From Actinomycetota bacterium (lineage in GTDB: Bacteria; Actinomycetota; Coriobacteriia; Anaerosomatales; Anaerosomataceae): 64,000 nt of DNA. Numbering within the stretch: the stretch's first letter is position 1; every line of letters starts with the position of its first letter. Shown one piece after another: positions 46,075 through 54,570 of this stretch. The notes below the pieces were generated by a model, which was given only the letters and a program-made list of their open reading frames with translations, ran no database searches and was not told the origin of the DNA. A program made the position numbers and the translations under genes. The stretch spans positions 1 to 64,000 of the forward strand of contig WSXY01000007.1 of NCBI GenBank assembly GCA_009773565.1. Direction: 5' to 3'.

Positions 46075-47139
46075 GTGTCGCTTTCAATCGGTATCGTCGG
46101 TCTGCCCAACGTTGGCAAGTCGACGCTCTTCACTGCGCTCACGCGCAAGCAGGTTGACGCCTCAAACTACCCGTTCGCCACGATCGAGCCAAACGTCGGT
46201 GTCGTGCCGGTGCCCGATACCCGACTTGATCGATTGGCCGAGCTTGTGACGCCGCTGAAGATCGTGCCTGCAGTCGTCGAGTTCGTCGACATCGCGGGAC
46301 TTGTGAAGGGTGCCAGCGAGGGCGAGGGGCTTGGTAACCAGTTCCTCGCGAATATCCGCGAGACCGACGCGATCGTCGAGGTCGTGCGGTACTTCTCGGA
46401 TCCGAATGTGATTCACGTCGATGGTCGCGTCGACCCGCTCTCGGATGTCGAGACGATTCGAACCGAGTTGATCCTGGCCGATCTTGGAACCATGGAGCGG
46501 TCGTTGCAGCGTCTCGAGAAGGAGGCGAAGCGCGACAAGGCGCTCGAGCCCAAGGTTGCCATCGCGCGGCGCGCGCAGGCGTGGATGAATGAAGGCCACC
46601 GCGCGAGCACGATGCAGATGACGCCCGAGGAGAGGGTTCTCCTTCGTGATCTTCACCTGCTCACGATGAAGCCGATGCTCTACGTCGCGAATGTTGATGA
46701 GGCGGCTGTTCACGCTGAGCTGCCGATGATTGATGGCCAGCGCCCGATTCCGATCTGCGCCAAGATCGAATCCGAGATGGCCGAACTCGAGGCCGCGGAG
46801 CTTGCCGAGTACCTCGAGATGGAGGGCCTGGAAGAGCCCGGGCTCAACACCCTCATCCGCGAGGCATATCGCCTGCTCGGATTGCAGAGCTACTTCACGG
46901 CGGGCGTGCAGGAGGTGCGCGCGTGGACGGTTCGCGTCGGCGCGAAGGCGCCCGAGGCGGCAGGCGTCATCCACTCTGACTTCGAGCGAGGCTTCATCAA
47001 GGCCGAGGTCATCTCGTTCGCCGACTACGATGTGCTCAAGACTGAGGCGGCAGCGAAATCGGCAGGCAAGCTACGCATTGAAGGCAAGGAGTACACGGTC
47101 GCCGATGGCGACGTCGTGCATTTCCGCTTCAACGTCTAA
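46075..47139 (+). CDS. ychF: Redox-regulated ATPase YchF (Obg family)
   Basis: This is a 354-residue Obg-family protein that binds ATP in place of GTP and associates with ribosomes. It has the P-loop GLPNVGKSTLF near residues 8-18, FVDIAGLVKGASEGEGLGNQFL, the altered G4 site NVDE that explains ATP preference, a coiled-coil insertion, and a C-terminal TGS domain. The start is GTG at 46075 after GGAAGGAG. The stop overlaps the end of the convergent amidase gene. Confidence 0.97.
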   Translation: MSLSIGIVGLPNVGKSTLFTALTRKQVDASNYPFATIEPNVGVVPVPDTRLDRLAELVTPLKIVPAVVEFVDIAGLVKGASEGEGLGNQFLANIRETDAIVEVVRYFSDPNVIHVDGRVDPLSDVETIRTELILADLGTMERSLQRLEKEAKRDKALEPKVAIARRAQAWMNEGHRASTMQMTPEERVLLRDLHLLTMKPMLYVANVDEAAVHAELPMIDGQRPIPICAKIESEMAELEAAELAEYLEMEGLEEPGLNTLIREAYRLLGLQSYFTAGVQEVRAWTVRVGAKAPEAAGVIHSDFERGFIKAEVISFADYDVLKTEAAAKSAGKLRIEGKEYTVADGDVVHFRFNV

Positions 47140-48839
47140 GGTGTGGGCAGCGGCGCCGGGAAGCGCCGGGCCTTATTGAGTTCCCACTCCAGAAGATTTG
47201 AGAGCACGCCCGTGCCGCCGATCATGGTGAAGCCCGGGATGCGGCTGTTGTTGACCATCACCCACTCGCGTGTGTAGGGCGAGAGGTACGCGCTGCCGCA
47301 CAGCACGACCGGCGCGCGACGGCTGGCCGCGTATGCGCCGGCCGTCAGCGCATCGGGGAAGTCCACGCCTGTCGCGATGACTGGCGTTATGGTGCCCTGC
47401 GGCCAGAAGCGGCGAAGCACTACGACGTTCGTCTGGTAGCGGTCGATTCCGTAGAGCCAGGTTACGCTGAGCGACGTTCGAATCGTGTTGACGACCGGCG
47501 TAGAGATCACGCCTGGTCCACCGACGACGACCGCGCGCGTGAGTTCCTCGGAGTGGCCGGCGATGAACGCAGCCGTTGGTTCGGAGAGCGTATCGGTACG
47601 TGTGAGGAGAATCGGCATCCCGCGCATCCCTGAGAACGCGGAAGCCGACGTCGCGTCCGGGAACGCTGTCCCCGCGACGATAGTCACGCCGGCGCCTGGC
47701 TGTAACCCGACCTGCTCGGCGACAAGCGCCGCCGTCTCGTAGCGGTCAGCTCCGGCGATTCGCTCTACGGCATCCGTAGGAAGTCCCGCGGCCTGGCGAG
47801 CGACATCCGCCACGCTTGTGGCGATGGCTGCCGCGCCGCCGAGCACGACGATCTTCGAGGGACGGAGTGTCGTAATCGCTGCGGCCGTCGAAGTAGTCAG
47901 GCTTTCGCGGGGGGTGAGTAGCACCGGTGCGTTGAGCTTTGTTGAAAGCGGTGAGGCTGCGAGCGCGTCAGCCCAGTCTTCGCCCGATGCGAGGATGACC
48001 GTCTGCGCGCCGCTCGGCCAGCCTGCGAGCGCGGCTGCGGCTGACGTCGCGTAGCGGTTCAGCCCGGCGATTCTCGGCTCGATGGGAGTGAAGGGACGGG
48101 TAGCGAAGAACGTGTCGACCGCGTCTGCGACACCAGCAGCAACCCTTGTTCGGAACCACGGGGAAAGCAGTTTCGCGCGGTCTGCCGGGTTTGAGATGAA
48201 GCCGACCTCGATAAGCGCGGAGGGCATATTGGCCCAGCGAATCACGTAGTAGCCGACGGCGTCGACCCGACGAGACCTCATCCCAGTGTGCGCGACGACC
48301 TCGGTCTGTAGAAGCGTCGCGAAGCTAGAGGAGCGTATACGGTCCGACTCGGTATCCCAACTGTTGTAGAACGTCTCGGTGCCGGTTGCCGTCCCCCCGG
48401 CGTTGTTATGGATAGAGAGGAAGAGGTCGGCTCCGAAGGAGTTGGCTTTATTGCTACGAGCCTGCAGGTCATCGTAGGGAATCGGGTAGGCGCCGGTCCG
48501 GTTGTCAGCGAAGAAGCCGTAACCGTCGGTTGCTTCGCTGTACTGCCAGGTGGGAATGTCAGCGTTTTGGATGGTGGAATCGGTCGTCCGACTCATCCCC
48601 ACGCGATGGCCTCTGGACTGGAGAACGCGACGCACTTCCAAGGCGATGAGGAGGTTGGCCTGCTGCTCTTCGACACCCGCATAGGTGGCACCGGGATACC
48701 GACCGCCATGTCCGGGATCGAGAAAGACTGAACCGGCGGAGGCGGGTAGGGGACTAGAGAGAGTCGCCACGAAGAGCGAAACAAGCGTCACAAGGAATGC
48801 GCGACGTAGGAGGGCTTCGATAGTGGGCTGCGACTTCAT
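47136..48839 (-). CDS. Secreted N-acetylmuramoyl-L-alanine amidase with three cell-wall-binding type 2 repeats
   Basis: This 567-residue protein has a signal peptide (hydrophobic 14-35, likely cleavage after ASA). The amidase_3 domain (about 37-235) shows all zinc and catalytic residues: H44 in DPGHGG, E58, H144 in LSIHNNA and E211 in ALIEVGF. Three CWB2 repeats follow (RIAGLNRYATSA, RIAGADRYETAA, WLYGIDRYQTNV). It cleaves the amide bond between MurNAc and the peptide, in wall turnover or cell separation. AGGAG lies before the ATG at 48839. Its stop overlaps ychF by four bases. Confidence 0.95.
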   Translation of the reverse strand: MKSQPTIEALLRRAFLVTLVSLFVATLSSPLPASAGSVFLDPGHGGRYPGATYAGVEEQQANLLIALEVRRVLQSRGHRVGMSRTTDSTIQNADIPTWQYSEATDGYGFFADNRTGAYPIPYDDLQARSNKANSFGADLFLSIHNNAGGTATGTETFYNSWDTESDRIRSSSFATLLQTEVVAHTGMRSRRVDAVGYYVIRWANMPSALIEVGFISNPADRAKLLSPWFRTRVAAGVADAVDTFFATRPFTPIEPRIAGLNRYATSAAAALAGWPSGAQTVILASGEDWADALAASPLSTKLNAPVLLTPRESLTTSTAAAITTLRPSKIVVLGGAAAIATSVADVARQAAGLPTDAVERIAGADRYETAALVAEQVGLQPGAGVTIVAGTAFPDATSASAFSGMRGMPILLTRTDTLSEPTAAFIAGHSEELTRAVVVGGPGVISTPVVNTIRTSLSVTWLYGIDRYQTNVVVLRRFWPQGTITPVIATGVDFPDALTAGAYAASRRAPVVLCGSAYLSPYTREWVMVNNSRIPGFTMIGGTGVLSNLLEWELNKARRFPAPLPTP

Positions 48840-48916
48840 CTACGTGCTCCTGGTTGGGAGCGGGCTACCCAGACATTGAACCACAGATAGACCGACCCAC
48901 CAAGCTGGCGCATCTT

Positions 48917-50863
48917 CTAGTGGGGACGGTAGTCGGGAACGATCGACTCCAGGAGACGGCGAATCTCACCTGAGGAGCGCTCGTCACCCGCCTTAATGAG
49001 TGAGTCAATGAGGGCACTCAAAGGCGCTTCGGCATCGAGGGGGATGACGTTGACCGCCATGATCTTGTCGGCGGTGGTTGGCAACAGCTTCTCGGCGTGC
49101 GTTGTGAGCATCTCGTGCATCTTCTCCGCCGGGCGCAGGCCTATAAACTCGATAGGCACCCGTACACCGCTGAGAGAGATCATCTTTGAGGCGAGGTCGA
49201 CGATCTTTACAGGCGTGCCCATGTCGAGAACGAAGAGGTGACCTTCGGCATCCAGAGCCTGTGCCTGCAGGACAAGCAGGCTGGCTTCGGAAATCGTCAT
49301 GAAGTAGCGCGTCATGTCCGGGTGGGTGACTTGCAGCGGCTCACGATTTCGCAGGCGAGCCTCAAAGATGGGTACGACGCTTCCCCGGCTGCCAAGCACA
49401 TTGCCGAAGCGGACCACACACACCGGCACACCTTTACGGCATGCTGCGAAAGCGAGTCGTTCTGAGACCGCTTTCGTGACGCCCATGACGCTCGTGGGCT
49501 CGACCGCCTTATCCGTAGAGATAAGGACGACGCGTTCGGGCTCGTATTGCTCGCAAGCTTTGAGCACGTTCAGTGTGCCAAGAACGTTCGTGAGAACCGC
49601 CTCGTCTGGCGCGATCTCCATCAAAGGAACGTGCTTGTATGCCGCAGCGTGAAACACAAGATTCGGACGGTGCTCTGCAAAGACGCTCTGCAGCTTACCC
49701 GTGTTGCGGATGTTGCAAATAGCCATTACCGGTCTGCTCGGCTTGTCTCCGCGTAGTTCAAGGTAGGTTTCGTAGAGTCGTGACTCGTCGACATCGAGGA
49801 GCACGAGGCGTCGCGGACCGAAACGGAGCACTTGCCTGGCAAGCTCGGAACCAATGGAGCCAGCGGCGCCGGTAATAAGCACGACCTTGTCAGTGATGGT
49901 GTGCGCGATGCGCTCGCGATCGAGCACGACCGCATCCCGTCCGAGCAGATCCTCTGCCGCCACGTGTCTGAACACGCGAGTGTTGAATTCTCCCGAGAAC
50001 TGCGACAGAGATGGGGCAATCTGGGTTGGGAGGCCTGAGGCTGCACAGATGTCCAGGACTCGACGTTGTTGAGACGCTTCGCCCGAAGGCATCGCGACGT
50101 ATATCTCATCGGCGTTTAGTCGTTTGGCGATTTCGGGCAGGCGTTCAATCGGTCCAAAGACCGGGACGCCGCGGAGAACCCTGCCGGCTTTGTTAGGGTT
50201 GTCATCGAGGAAGCCTGTGACTTTAAGGCCATACTCCGGGTGCGCTGCTATATCCCGTAGCATGATCGAACCCGCGTCGCCGGCACCGACAACCAGTATC
50301 CGACTCGCTTCTCGTGGCGCTGCAACAATCTCGTGCAGGTATGCGCTTACGCGGTCGTAGGCACGAACTACCGTAGCGCCCATGAGCTCGAACACGGCCA
50401 GGAGTGCCAGTACACCAAGGGGCGCGTAGCGTCCGCCCCCGGGTGTAGGGATGGTCAAATCCATAAGAGCGAGGATCGCGGTGCCCGCTGCAACGCTCAA
50501 GAAGAGTCGGATGTATGTGCTGGCTCCAGCGTACCGCCACACATGGCGGTACAGCCCGGCGAGAACGAACCCAGTGACGAACACCAGCACTGCAACCGCG
50601 GATACGATGCCGATGTTGCCCCGGAACTCAGGGAAGGCTGGCCCGTCGAATCGCGCCCAGTATGCCAGCAGTGTGGATGCGATGATGATGAGTGTATCAA
50701 CAGCGACGTACACGACCTTGGGTAGCCATATGGGATACCTGGAGTAGCGTATATGCGATGCGCCGGTATCGGGAAGGGGCGTCATCTCGCGTGTCGTACT
50801 CAGTATTGGAGTGAGCCTATTAGCGCTGTTCTTCACTTGACTATCTCGAGCGCATGAGTGCAC
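48917..50863 (-). CDS. Membrane-bound FlaA1/CapD-type nucleotide-sugar dehydratase, copy 1
   Basis: This 648-residue protein has four N-terminal membrane segments (about 50-165), a first Rossmann domain (VVGAGDAGS at 191-199) and a second NAD-binding SDR domain (GAAGSIGSE at 332-340). The SDR site has S458, K464 and Met460 where other SDRs have Tyr, the SMK form of the FlaA1/WbpM class, with STDKAVEPTS before it. Relatives dehydrate UDP-GlcNAc-type sugars at C4/C6. The start is uncertain: GTG 50863, GTG 50836 or ATG 50785. It is about as long as its neighbour at 51279 and closely similar along the whole length. Confidence 0.92.
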   Translation of the reverse strand: MHSCARDSQVKNSANRLTPILSTTREMTPLPDTGASHIRYSRYPIWLPKVVYVAVDTLIIIASTLLAYWARFDGPAFPEFRGNIGIVSAVAVLVFVTGFVLAGLYRHVWRYAGASTYIRLFLSVAAGTAILALMDLTIPTPGGGRYAPLGVLALLAVFELMGATVVRAYDRVSAYLHEIVAAPREASRILVVGAGDAGSIMLRDIAAHPEYGLKVTGFLDDNPNKAGRVLRGVPVFGPIERLPEIAKRLNADEIYVAMPSGEASQQRRVLDICAASGLPTQIAPSLSQFSGEFNTRVFRHVAAEDLLGRDAVVLDRERIAHTITDKVVLITGAAGSIGSELARQVLRFGPRRLVLLDVDESRLYETYLELRGDKPSRPVMAICNIRNTGKLQSVFAEHRPNLVFHAAAYKHVPLMEIAPDEAVLTNVLGTLNVLKACEQYEPERVVLISTDKAVEPTSVMGVTKAVSERLAFAACRKGVPVCVVRFGNVLGSRGSVVPIFEARLRNREPLQVTHPDMTRYFMTISEASLLVLQAQALDAEGHLFVLDMGTPVKIVDLASKMISLSGVRVPIEFIGLRPAEKMHEMLTTHAEKLLPTTADKIMAVNVIPLDAEAPLSALIDSLIKAGDERSSGEIRRLLESIVPDYRPH

Positions 50864-51091
50864 GAGAATACTGGCCAGGTGTTGCCGGACAAGATGCCTC
50901 CTAGAAGTAGTAGCGTCTACTCGTCACTAACGTTGTTGCAGTAACGACATTCATGAAGTGTTTCTAGTTGGCCCGAGCCCAACCCGTAAGGCCTAACCTC
51001 ACATCGTTCGCGCCATGCTTGTCACGTTCGGCAATCAGGTCATATTGGTTCCACGAGGCGGGTCGAGGACCGACGGCCTCTGAGCCGCCGC
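50864..51091. other. Gap before capD-type copy 1, with a short possible upstream frame
   Basis: No full gene is visible. On the minus strand AGGAGG (50902-50897) stands four bases before a TTG at 50892 that opens a 19-codon frame ending TGA at 50835-50833. That stop overlaps an in-frame GTG of the dehydratase at 50836, so translation may be coupled. Open frames on both strands across 50964-51291 have no protein-like composition I can recognise. Confidence 0.4.
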
Positions 51092-51265
51092 TTACTTCCG
51101 GAACACTCTTTTTGCGGCCTCGAGAAGCCCCACGCGCTGGAGAACCCATTTGGCCACCGGTGCCAATCGCCTCTGGGCTCGCAGGACCGGCCCCTCGGAG
51201 CAGTATTTCTGGACCAACCGGTCGAATGGTACCGTATCCAGGTCCCCAAAGAAGGCGTTTCGCAT
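51092..51265 (-). pseudogene. 57-residue gene remnant between the two dehydratase genes
   Basis: The frame runs from ATG 51265 to TAA 51092 and begins 13 bases after the stop of copy 2, without a Shine-Dalgarno. The protein (MRNAFFGDLDTVPFDRL..., ending EAAKRVFRK) has ordinary composition with amphipathic helices and looks like the C-terminal tail of a longer enzyme. I do not recognise which one. It may be left from a deletion that removed a gene between the two paralogs, or it may be a small real gene. Confidence 0.4.
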
Positions 51266-51278
51266 GGGCACAGCGGGT

Positions 51279-53204
51279 CTACGGCTGGTGAAATTCCGGG
51301 ACTATCGATTCCAGCAGACGCCGGATTTCGCCCAGGGAACGCTGCTCACCGGCCTCCATCAGCTGATCTATCAGTGCTCTGTTGGGCGAGAGAGTGGAGC
51401 TTGTGTTCACCGCCAGTACCTTCTCGGCGGTAGTTGGGAGCAAATGCTCAGTTGGAGAATGGAGGATTTCATACAGTTTCTCGCCCGGCCGAAGACCGGT
51501 GAACTCAATTGGCACCCTGATTCCGCTGAGGGAGATCATCTTGGCTGCCAGGTCGACTATCTTCACGGGTTCACCCATATCCAACACAAACAGGTGGCCA
51601 TTGGCATCAAGCGCTTGGGCCTGGAGAACCAGACGGCTCGCTTCAGCGATGGTCATGAAGTAGCGTGTCATGTCCGGGTGGGTGACCTGAAGTGATTCGT
51701 GGTTGCTCAGGCGGGCTTCAAATATGGGTACTACGCTGCCCCGGCTACCGAGCACGTTGCCAAATCGCACTGCACACGCGGGAACACCGTGGCGACACGC
51801 CTCGAAGGTGAGCTGCTCCGCGATCGCCTTCGAGGCACCCATCACACTGGTCGGTTCGACGGCCTTGTCAGTTGAAATGAGGACAAAGCGTTCGGGTTTG
51901 AACTTCTTGCACACCTCAAGCACGTTGAGTGTTCCGAGGACATTTGTGAGGATAGCCTCATCGGGGCAGATCTCCATCAGGGGTACGTGCTTGTAGGCTG
52001 CTGCGTGAATCACTAGGTCGGGACGATGCTCTGCAAAGACAGTCTGGAGTTTGTGGGCGTTGCGGAGGTTGCAGATCGACATCGTGGGACTTGTGGGGTT
52101 CTTCTCGCGTAGCTCGAGGTAGGTCTCATAGAGACGCGACTCATCGACATCAAGCAGGACAAGGCGTCGCGGTCCAAACAGGAGAGCTTGTCTGGCTATT
52201 TCGGAGCCGATGGAACCAGCGGCACCCGTGATTAACACCACTTTGTCAGTGATGGTGCGGGCGATCTGGCCCAGGTTGAGTGAAACTGGCTCTCTGCCCA
52301 GAAGATCCTCTGCTGCCACACGCCGGAAGGCGCGAGTATTGAAGTCTCCCGTGAACTGCGAGAATGGAGGTGAGATCTGAGTGGGGAGATCCGAGGTTGC
52401 ACATATGTCGAGGATTCTAAGTTGCTGAGGCGTTTTCATCGACGGCATCGCAACGTATATCTCGTCGGCGTTCAACCGCTTGGCGGTCTCGGGTAGATGT
52501 TCGATTGGTCCATATACCCGGATGCCGCGAAGAATCCGACCGATCTTGCTGGGGTCGTCATCGAGGAAGCCGACGACCTTGATGCCATATTCCGGGTGCG
52601 CCGTCACATCTCTCAACATGATCGAGCCAGCATCGCCGGCTCCGACAACTAGCACGCGTTTGGCTTGGTGCGGTGCTGAGGTCACCTCTTGCACGTGCGC
52701 GCTCATACGACTGTACGCGCGCAGCGCTACTGAACTGAGGAGCTCAAAGACACCCAGAAGCGCAATCACGCCAAGAGGCGCATAGCGTCCGCCACTGGAC
52801 GTGGACACCGTCAGATTGAGGACGGCAAGGATAGTAGTACCCAGCAGGGCGCTCGAGAAGATTCGCATGTAGGTGCTGACTCCAGCATAGCGCCATACAT
52901 GACGGTAGAGTCCGGACGCCGTGAGACTCATGATGAACACAAGTGTGGCAACCGCAGACACGATGCCGATGTTCTCTTGAAATTCCGGGAACACTGAGCC
53001 GCCGAATCGTGCCCAATACGCGAGAACCGTGGAAGCGATAATAGTAAGCGTATCAAGTGCTACATACAGAGTTGTGGGAAGCCAGGCGTGCCTTCCCGGG
53101 TATATCCCAGATGACACTCTAGCACGCGCTGTTGTCCTCATCTGGCCCCCTGAACGAGCATGCCGGTGGTGGTCTTTCACAAGTGTCTTTCCTGGCTTCC
53201 CCAA
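51279..53204 (-). CDS. Membrane-bound FlaA1/CapD-type nucleotide-sugar dehydratase, copy 2
   Basis: This 641-residue paralog of the 48917 gene has the same plan: four membrane segments, VVGAGDAGS near 187-195, GAAGSIGSE at 327-335, and STDKAVEPTSVMGASK with Met in the usual Tyr position. Whole segments are identical to copy 1, such as LNADEIYVAMPS and NVLGSRGSVVPIFEARL. The start is uncertain: TTG 53204 has no Shine-Dalgarno, GTG 53180 follows AGGAAAG, and ATG 53141 follows GGGGG. It is divergent from capE. Confidence 0.92.
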   Translation of the reverse strand: MGKPGKTLVKDHHRHARSGGQMRTTARARVSSGIYPGRHAWLPTTLYVALDTLTIIASTVLAYWARFGGSVFPEFQENIGIVSAVATLVFIMSLTASGLYRHVWRYAGVSTYMRIFSSALLGTTILAVLNLTVSTSSGGRYAPLGVIALLGVFELLSSVALRAYSRMSAHVQEVTSAPHQAKRVLVVGAGDAGSIMLRDVTAHPEYGIKVVGFLDDDPSKIGRILRGIRVYGPIEHLPETAKRLNADEIYVAMPSMKTPQQLRILDICATSDLPTQISPPFSQFTGDFNTRAFRRVAAEDLLGREPVSLNLGQIARTITDKVVLITGAAGSIGSEIARQALLFGPRRLVLLDVDESRLYETYLELREKNPTSPTMSICNLRNAHKLQTVFAEHRPDLVIHAAAYKHVPLMEICPDEAILTNVLGTLNVLEVCKKFKPERFVLISTDKAVEPTSVMGASKAIAEQLTFEACRHGVPACAVRFGNVLGSRGSVVPIFEARLSNHESLQVTHPDMTRYFMTIAEASRLVLQAQALDANGHLFVLDMGEPVKIVDLAAKMISLSGIRVPIEFTGLRPGEKLYEILHSPTEHLLPTTAEKVLAVNTSSTLSPNRALIDQLMEAGEQRSLGEIRRLLESIVPEFHQP

Positions 53205-53258
53205 GAAGGGTTAGGAGAATCTAGGAAACGGAATACCGAGCATGCGATGGAGTGGCGT

Positions 53259-53300
53259 GGTTGACTGAGCCCCGTTCGCACAGAACTCCCTCAGTCAATC
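53259..53300. repeat. Inverted repeat in the divergent polysaccharide promoter region
   Basis: GGTTGACTGAG (53259-53269) pairs with CTCAGTCAATC (53290-53300), 11 bp with one G-T pair, separated by 20 bases. It lies in the 316-base gap between copy 2 and capE, so it could be an operator for both directions or the end of an RNA. Confidence 0.5.
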
Positions 53301-53340
53301 ATGAAGTATAGAGAAGCGTCGGGCATGGTGAAAGGTTATG

Positions 53341-53371
53341 TTGCCTGTCTCTGCAACCGGAGTGCTATTCT
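53341..53371 (+). promoter_or_regulatory. Candidate extended -10 promoter for the capE operon
   Basis: TTGCCT at 53341-53346 and TATTCT at 53366-53371, spacer 19, with TGC directly before the -10 (extended form). It would start a transcript near 53378, leaving about 140 bases of leader before the capE start. The rest of 53205-53520 contains no gene I can support. Confidence 0.5.
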
Positions 53372-53505
53372 TGCGAAGCGTGGGAATGCGCAGTCTGCAA
53401 TGTTTTCATGTCTGGAAACCCATTCGACGTGGGTCAATCCGGGCGGTAGCCATTCTTGAGTCCTAAGTGTTCGTCTCGGACACTGCTGGCATGAGCAGAT
53501 GAGGT

Positions 53506-53531
53506 GGGGGGGGTCTCGAATTGTTTCGAGA
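53506..53531 (+). promoter_or_regulatory. G8 tract and start-codon hairpin at capE
   Basis: Eight G residues (53506-53513) form part of the only Shine-Dalgarno candidate (GAGGT then G8). Next, TCTCGAA (53514-53520) pairs perfectly with TTCGAGA (53525-53531), so the TTG start codon 53521-53523 lies in the four-base loop. Both features may influence how often capE is translated. Confidence 0.55.
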
Positions 53532-54570
53532 TAGCACTTTGCTAGTTACCGGTGGTACTGGGAGTTTTGGCCACGCGATTGTCGACCGTTTTCTGGACAC
53601 AGACGTTGGACATATCCGCGTCTTCTCGCGTGATGAGGCGAAGCAGGACGACATGCGTCATCACTATCAGCGCACGTGTCCCGAAGTGTCCGACAAGATC
53701 AAGTTCTACATAGGTGATGTTCGTGATGTTCATTCGGTGCAGGATGCCATGCATGGCGTTGATTATGTCTTTCACGCGGCCGCGCTCAAGCAGGTTCCGT
53801 CCTGCGAGTTCTTTCCCATCGAGGCCGTGAAGACGAATATCCTCGGCACTGAGAACGTGCTCTCAGCGGCGATCATGGCAGGTGTCCAGAAGGTCATATG
53901 CCTTTCCACTGACAAAGCGGCCTATCCCATAAATGCGATGGGAACCAGTAAGGCGATGATGGAGAAGGTATTCATCGCCAAGTCCCGGACGGCCGACGGA
54001 ACCCTCATCTGTGGCACCCGATATGGGAATGTCCTGTGTTCGCGTGGGTCGGTTATCCCGCTGTTCATCGATCAGATCAAAGCCGGTAAGCCGCTCACAG
54101 TGACCGATCCGAAAATGACACGCTTCTTTATGAGTCTTGAGGAGGCGGTCGAGCTCGTCCTCTATGCTTTCGCGCATGCGGATACGGGTGACATCATGGT
54201 TCAGAAGGCGCCGGCTTCGACCATTGGCGACTTGGCTCAAGCAATCCACGAACTCTTCGGCTCAGACAACGAGATCAAGACGATAGGCATTCGTCATGGC
54301 GAGAAGAACTACGAGACGCTTCTCACCTTTGAGGAACGCAGCAGTGCGATAGACCTCGGTGAGTACTTCAGGGTCCCCGCCGACAAGCGCGACTTGCACT
54401 ACGACAGGTACTTCAGCGAAGGGGCGGGCGCTCCGTCGAGGGGCGGAGAGAGCACCTACGAAGAATACACGTCTCGCAACACGGAGCAGCTCAGCGTCGA
54501 GCAGGTCAAGGACAAGCTTTTGAGCTTGAGCTACGTTCGTGAGGAGCTTGCTGGCTGGAAGGCTCGCTGA
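53521..54570 (+). CDS. capE: CapE-like UDP-N-acetylglucosamine 4,6-dehydratase/5-epimerase
   Basis: This is a 349-residue soluble SDR enzyme. It has GGTGSFGHAIVDRFL at residues 11-25, FHAAALKQVPSCEFFPIEAVKTNILG, LSTDKAAYPINAMGTSK (Met140 and Lys144, the SMK-type site) and RYGNVLCSRGSVIPLF. CapE converts UDP-GlcNAc to the 4-keto-6-deoxy-L-arabino sugar in the UDP-L-FucNAc path, and the next gene is its normal partner capF. The start is TTG at 53521. It overlaps capF by one base. Confidence 0.93.
   Translation: MFRDSTLLVTGGTGSFGHAIVDRFLDTDVGHIRVFSRDEAKQDDMRHHYQRTCPEVSDKIKFYIGDVRDVHSVQDAMHGVDYVFHAAALKQVPSCEFFPIEAVKTNILGTENVLSAAIMAGVQKVICLSTDKAAYPINAMGTSKAMMEKVFIAKSRTADGTLICGTRYGNVLCSRGSVIPLFIDQIKAGKPLTVTDPKMTRFFMSLEEAVELVLYAFAHADTGDIMVQKAPASTIGDLAQAIHELFGSDNEIKTIGIRHGEKNYETLLTFEERSSAIDLGEYFRVPADKRDLHYDRYFSEGAGAPSRGGESTYEEYTSRNTEQLSVEQVKDKLLSLSYVREELAGWKAR

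Noticed and set aside
50968-51291. A 107-codon + strand frame between the two dehydratase genes.
   Set aside because: It overlaps the end of copy 2 and the more protein-like minus-strand remnant, has no Shine-Dalgarno, and its proline/arginine-rich product looks random.
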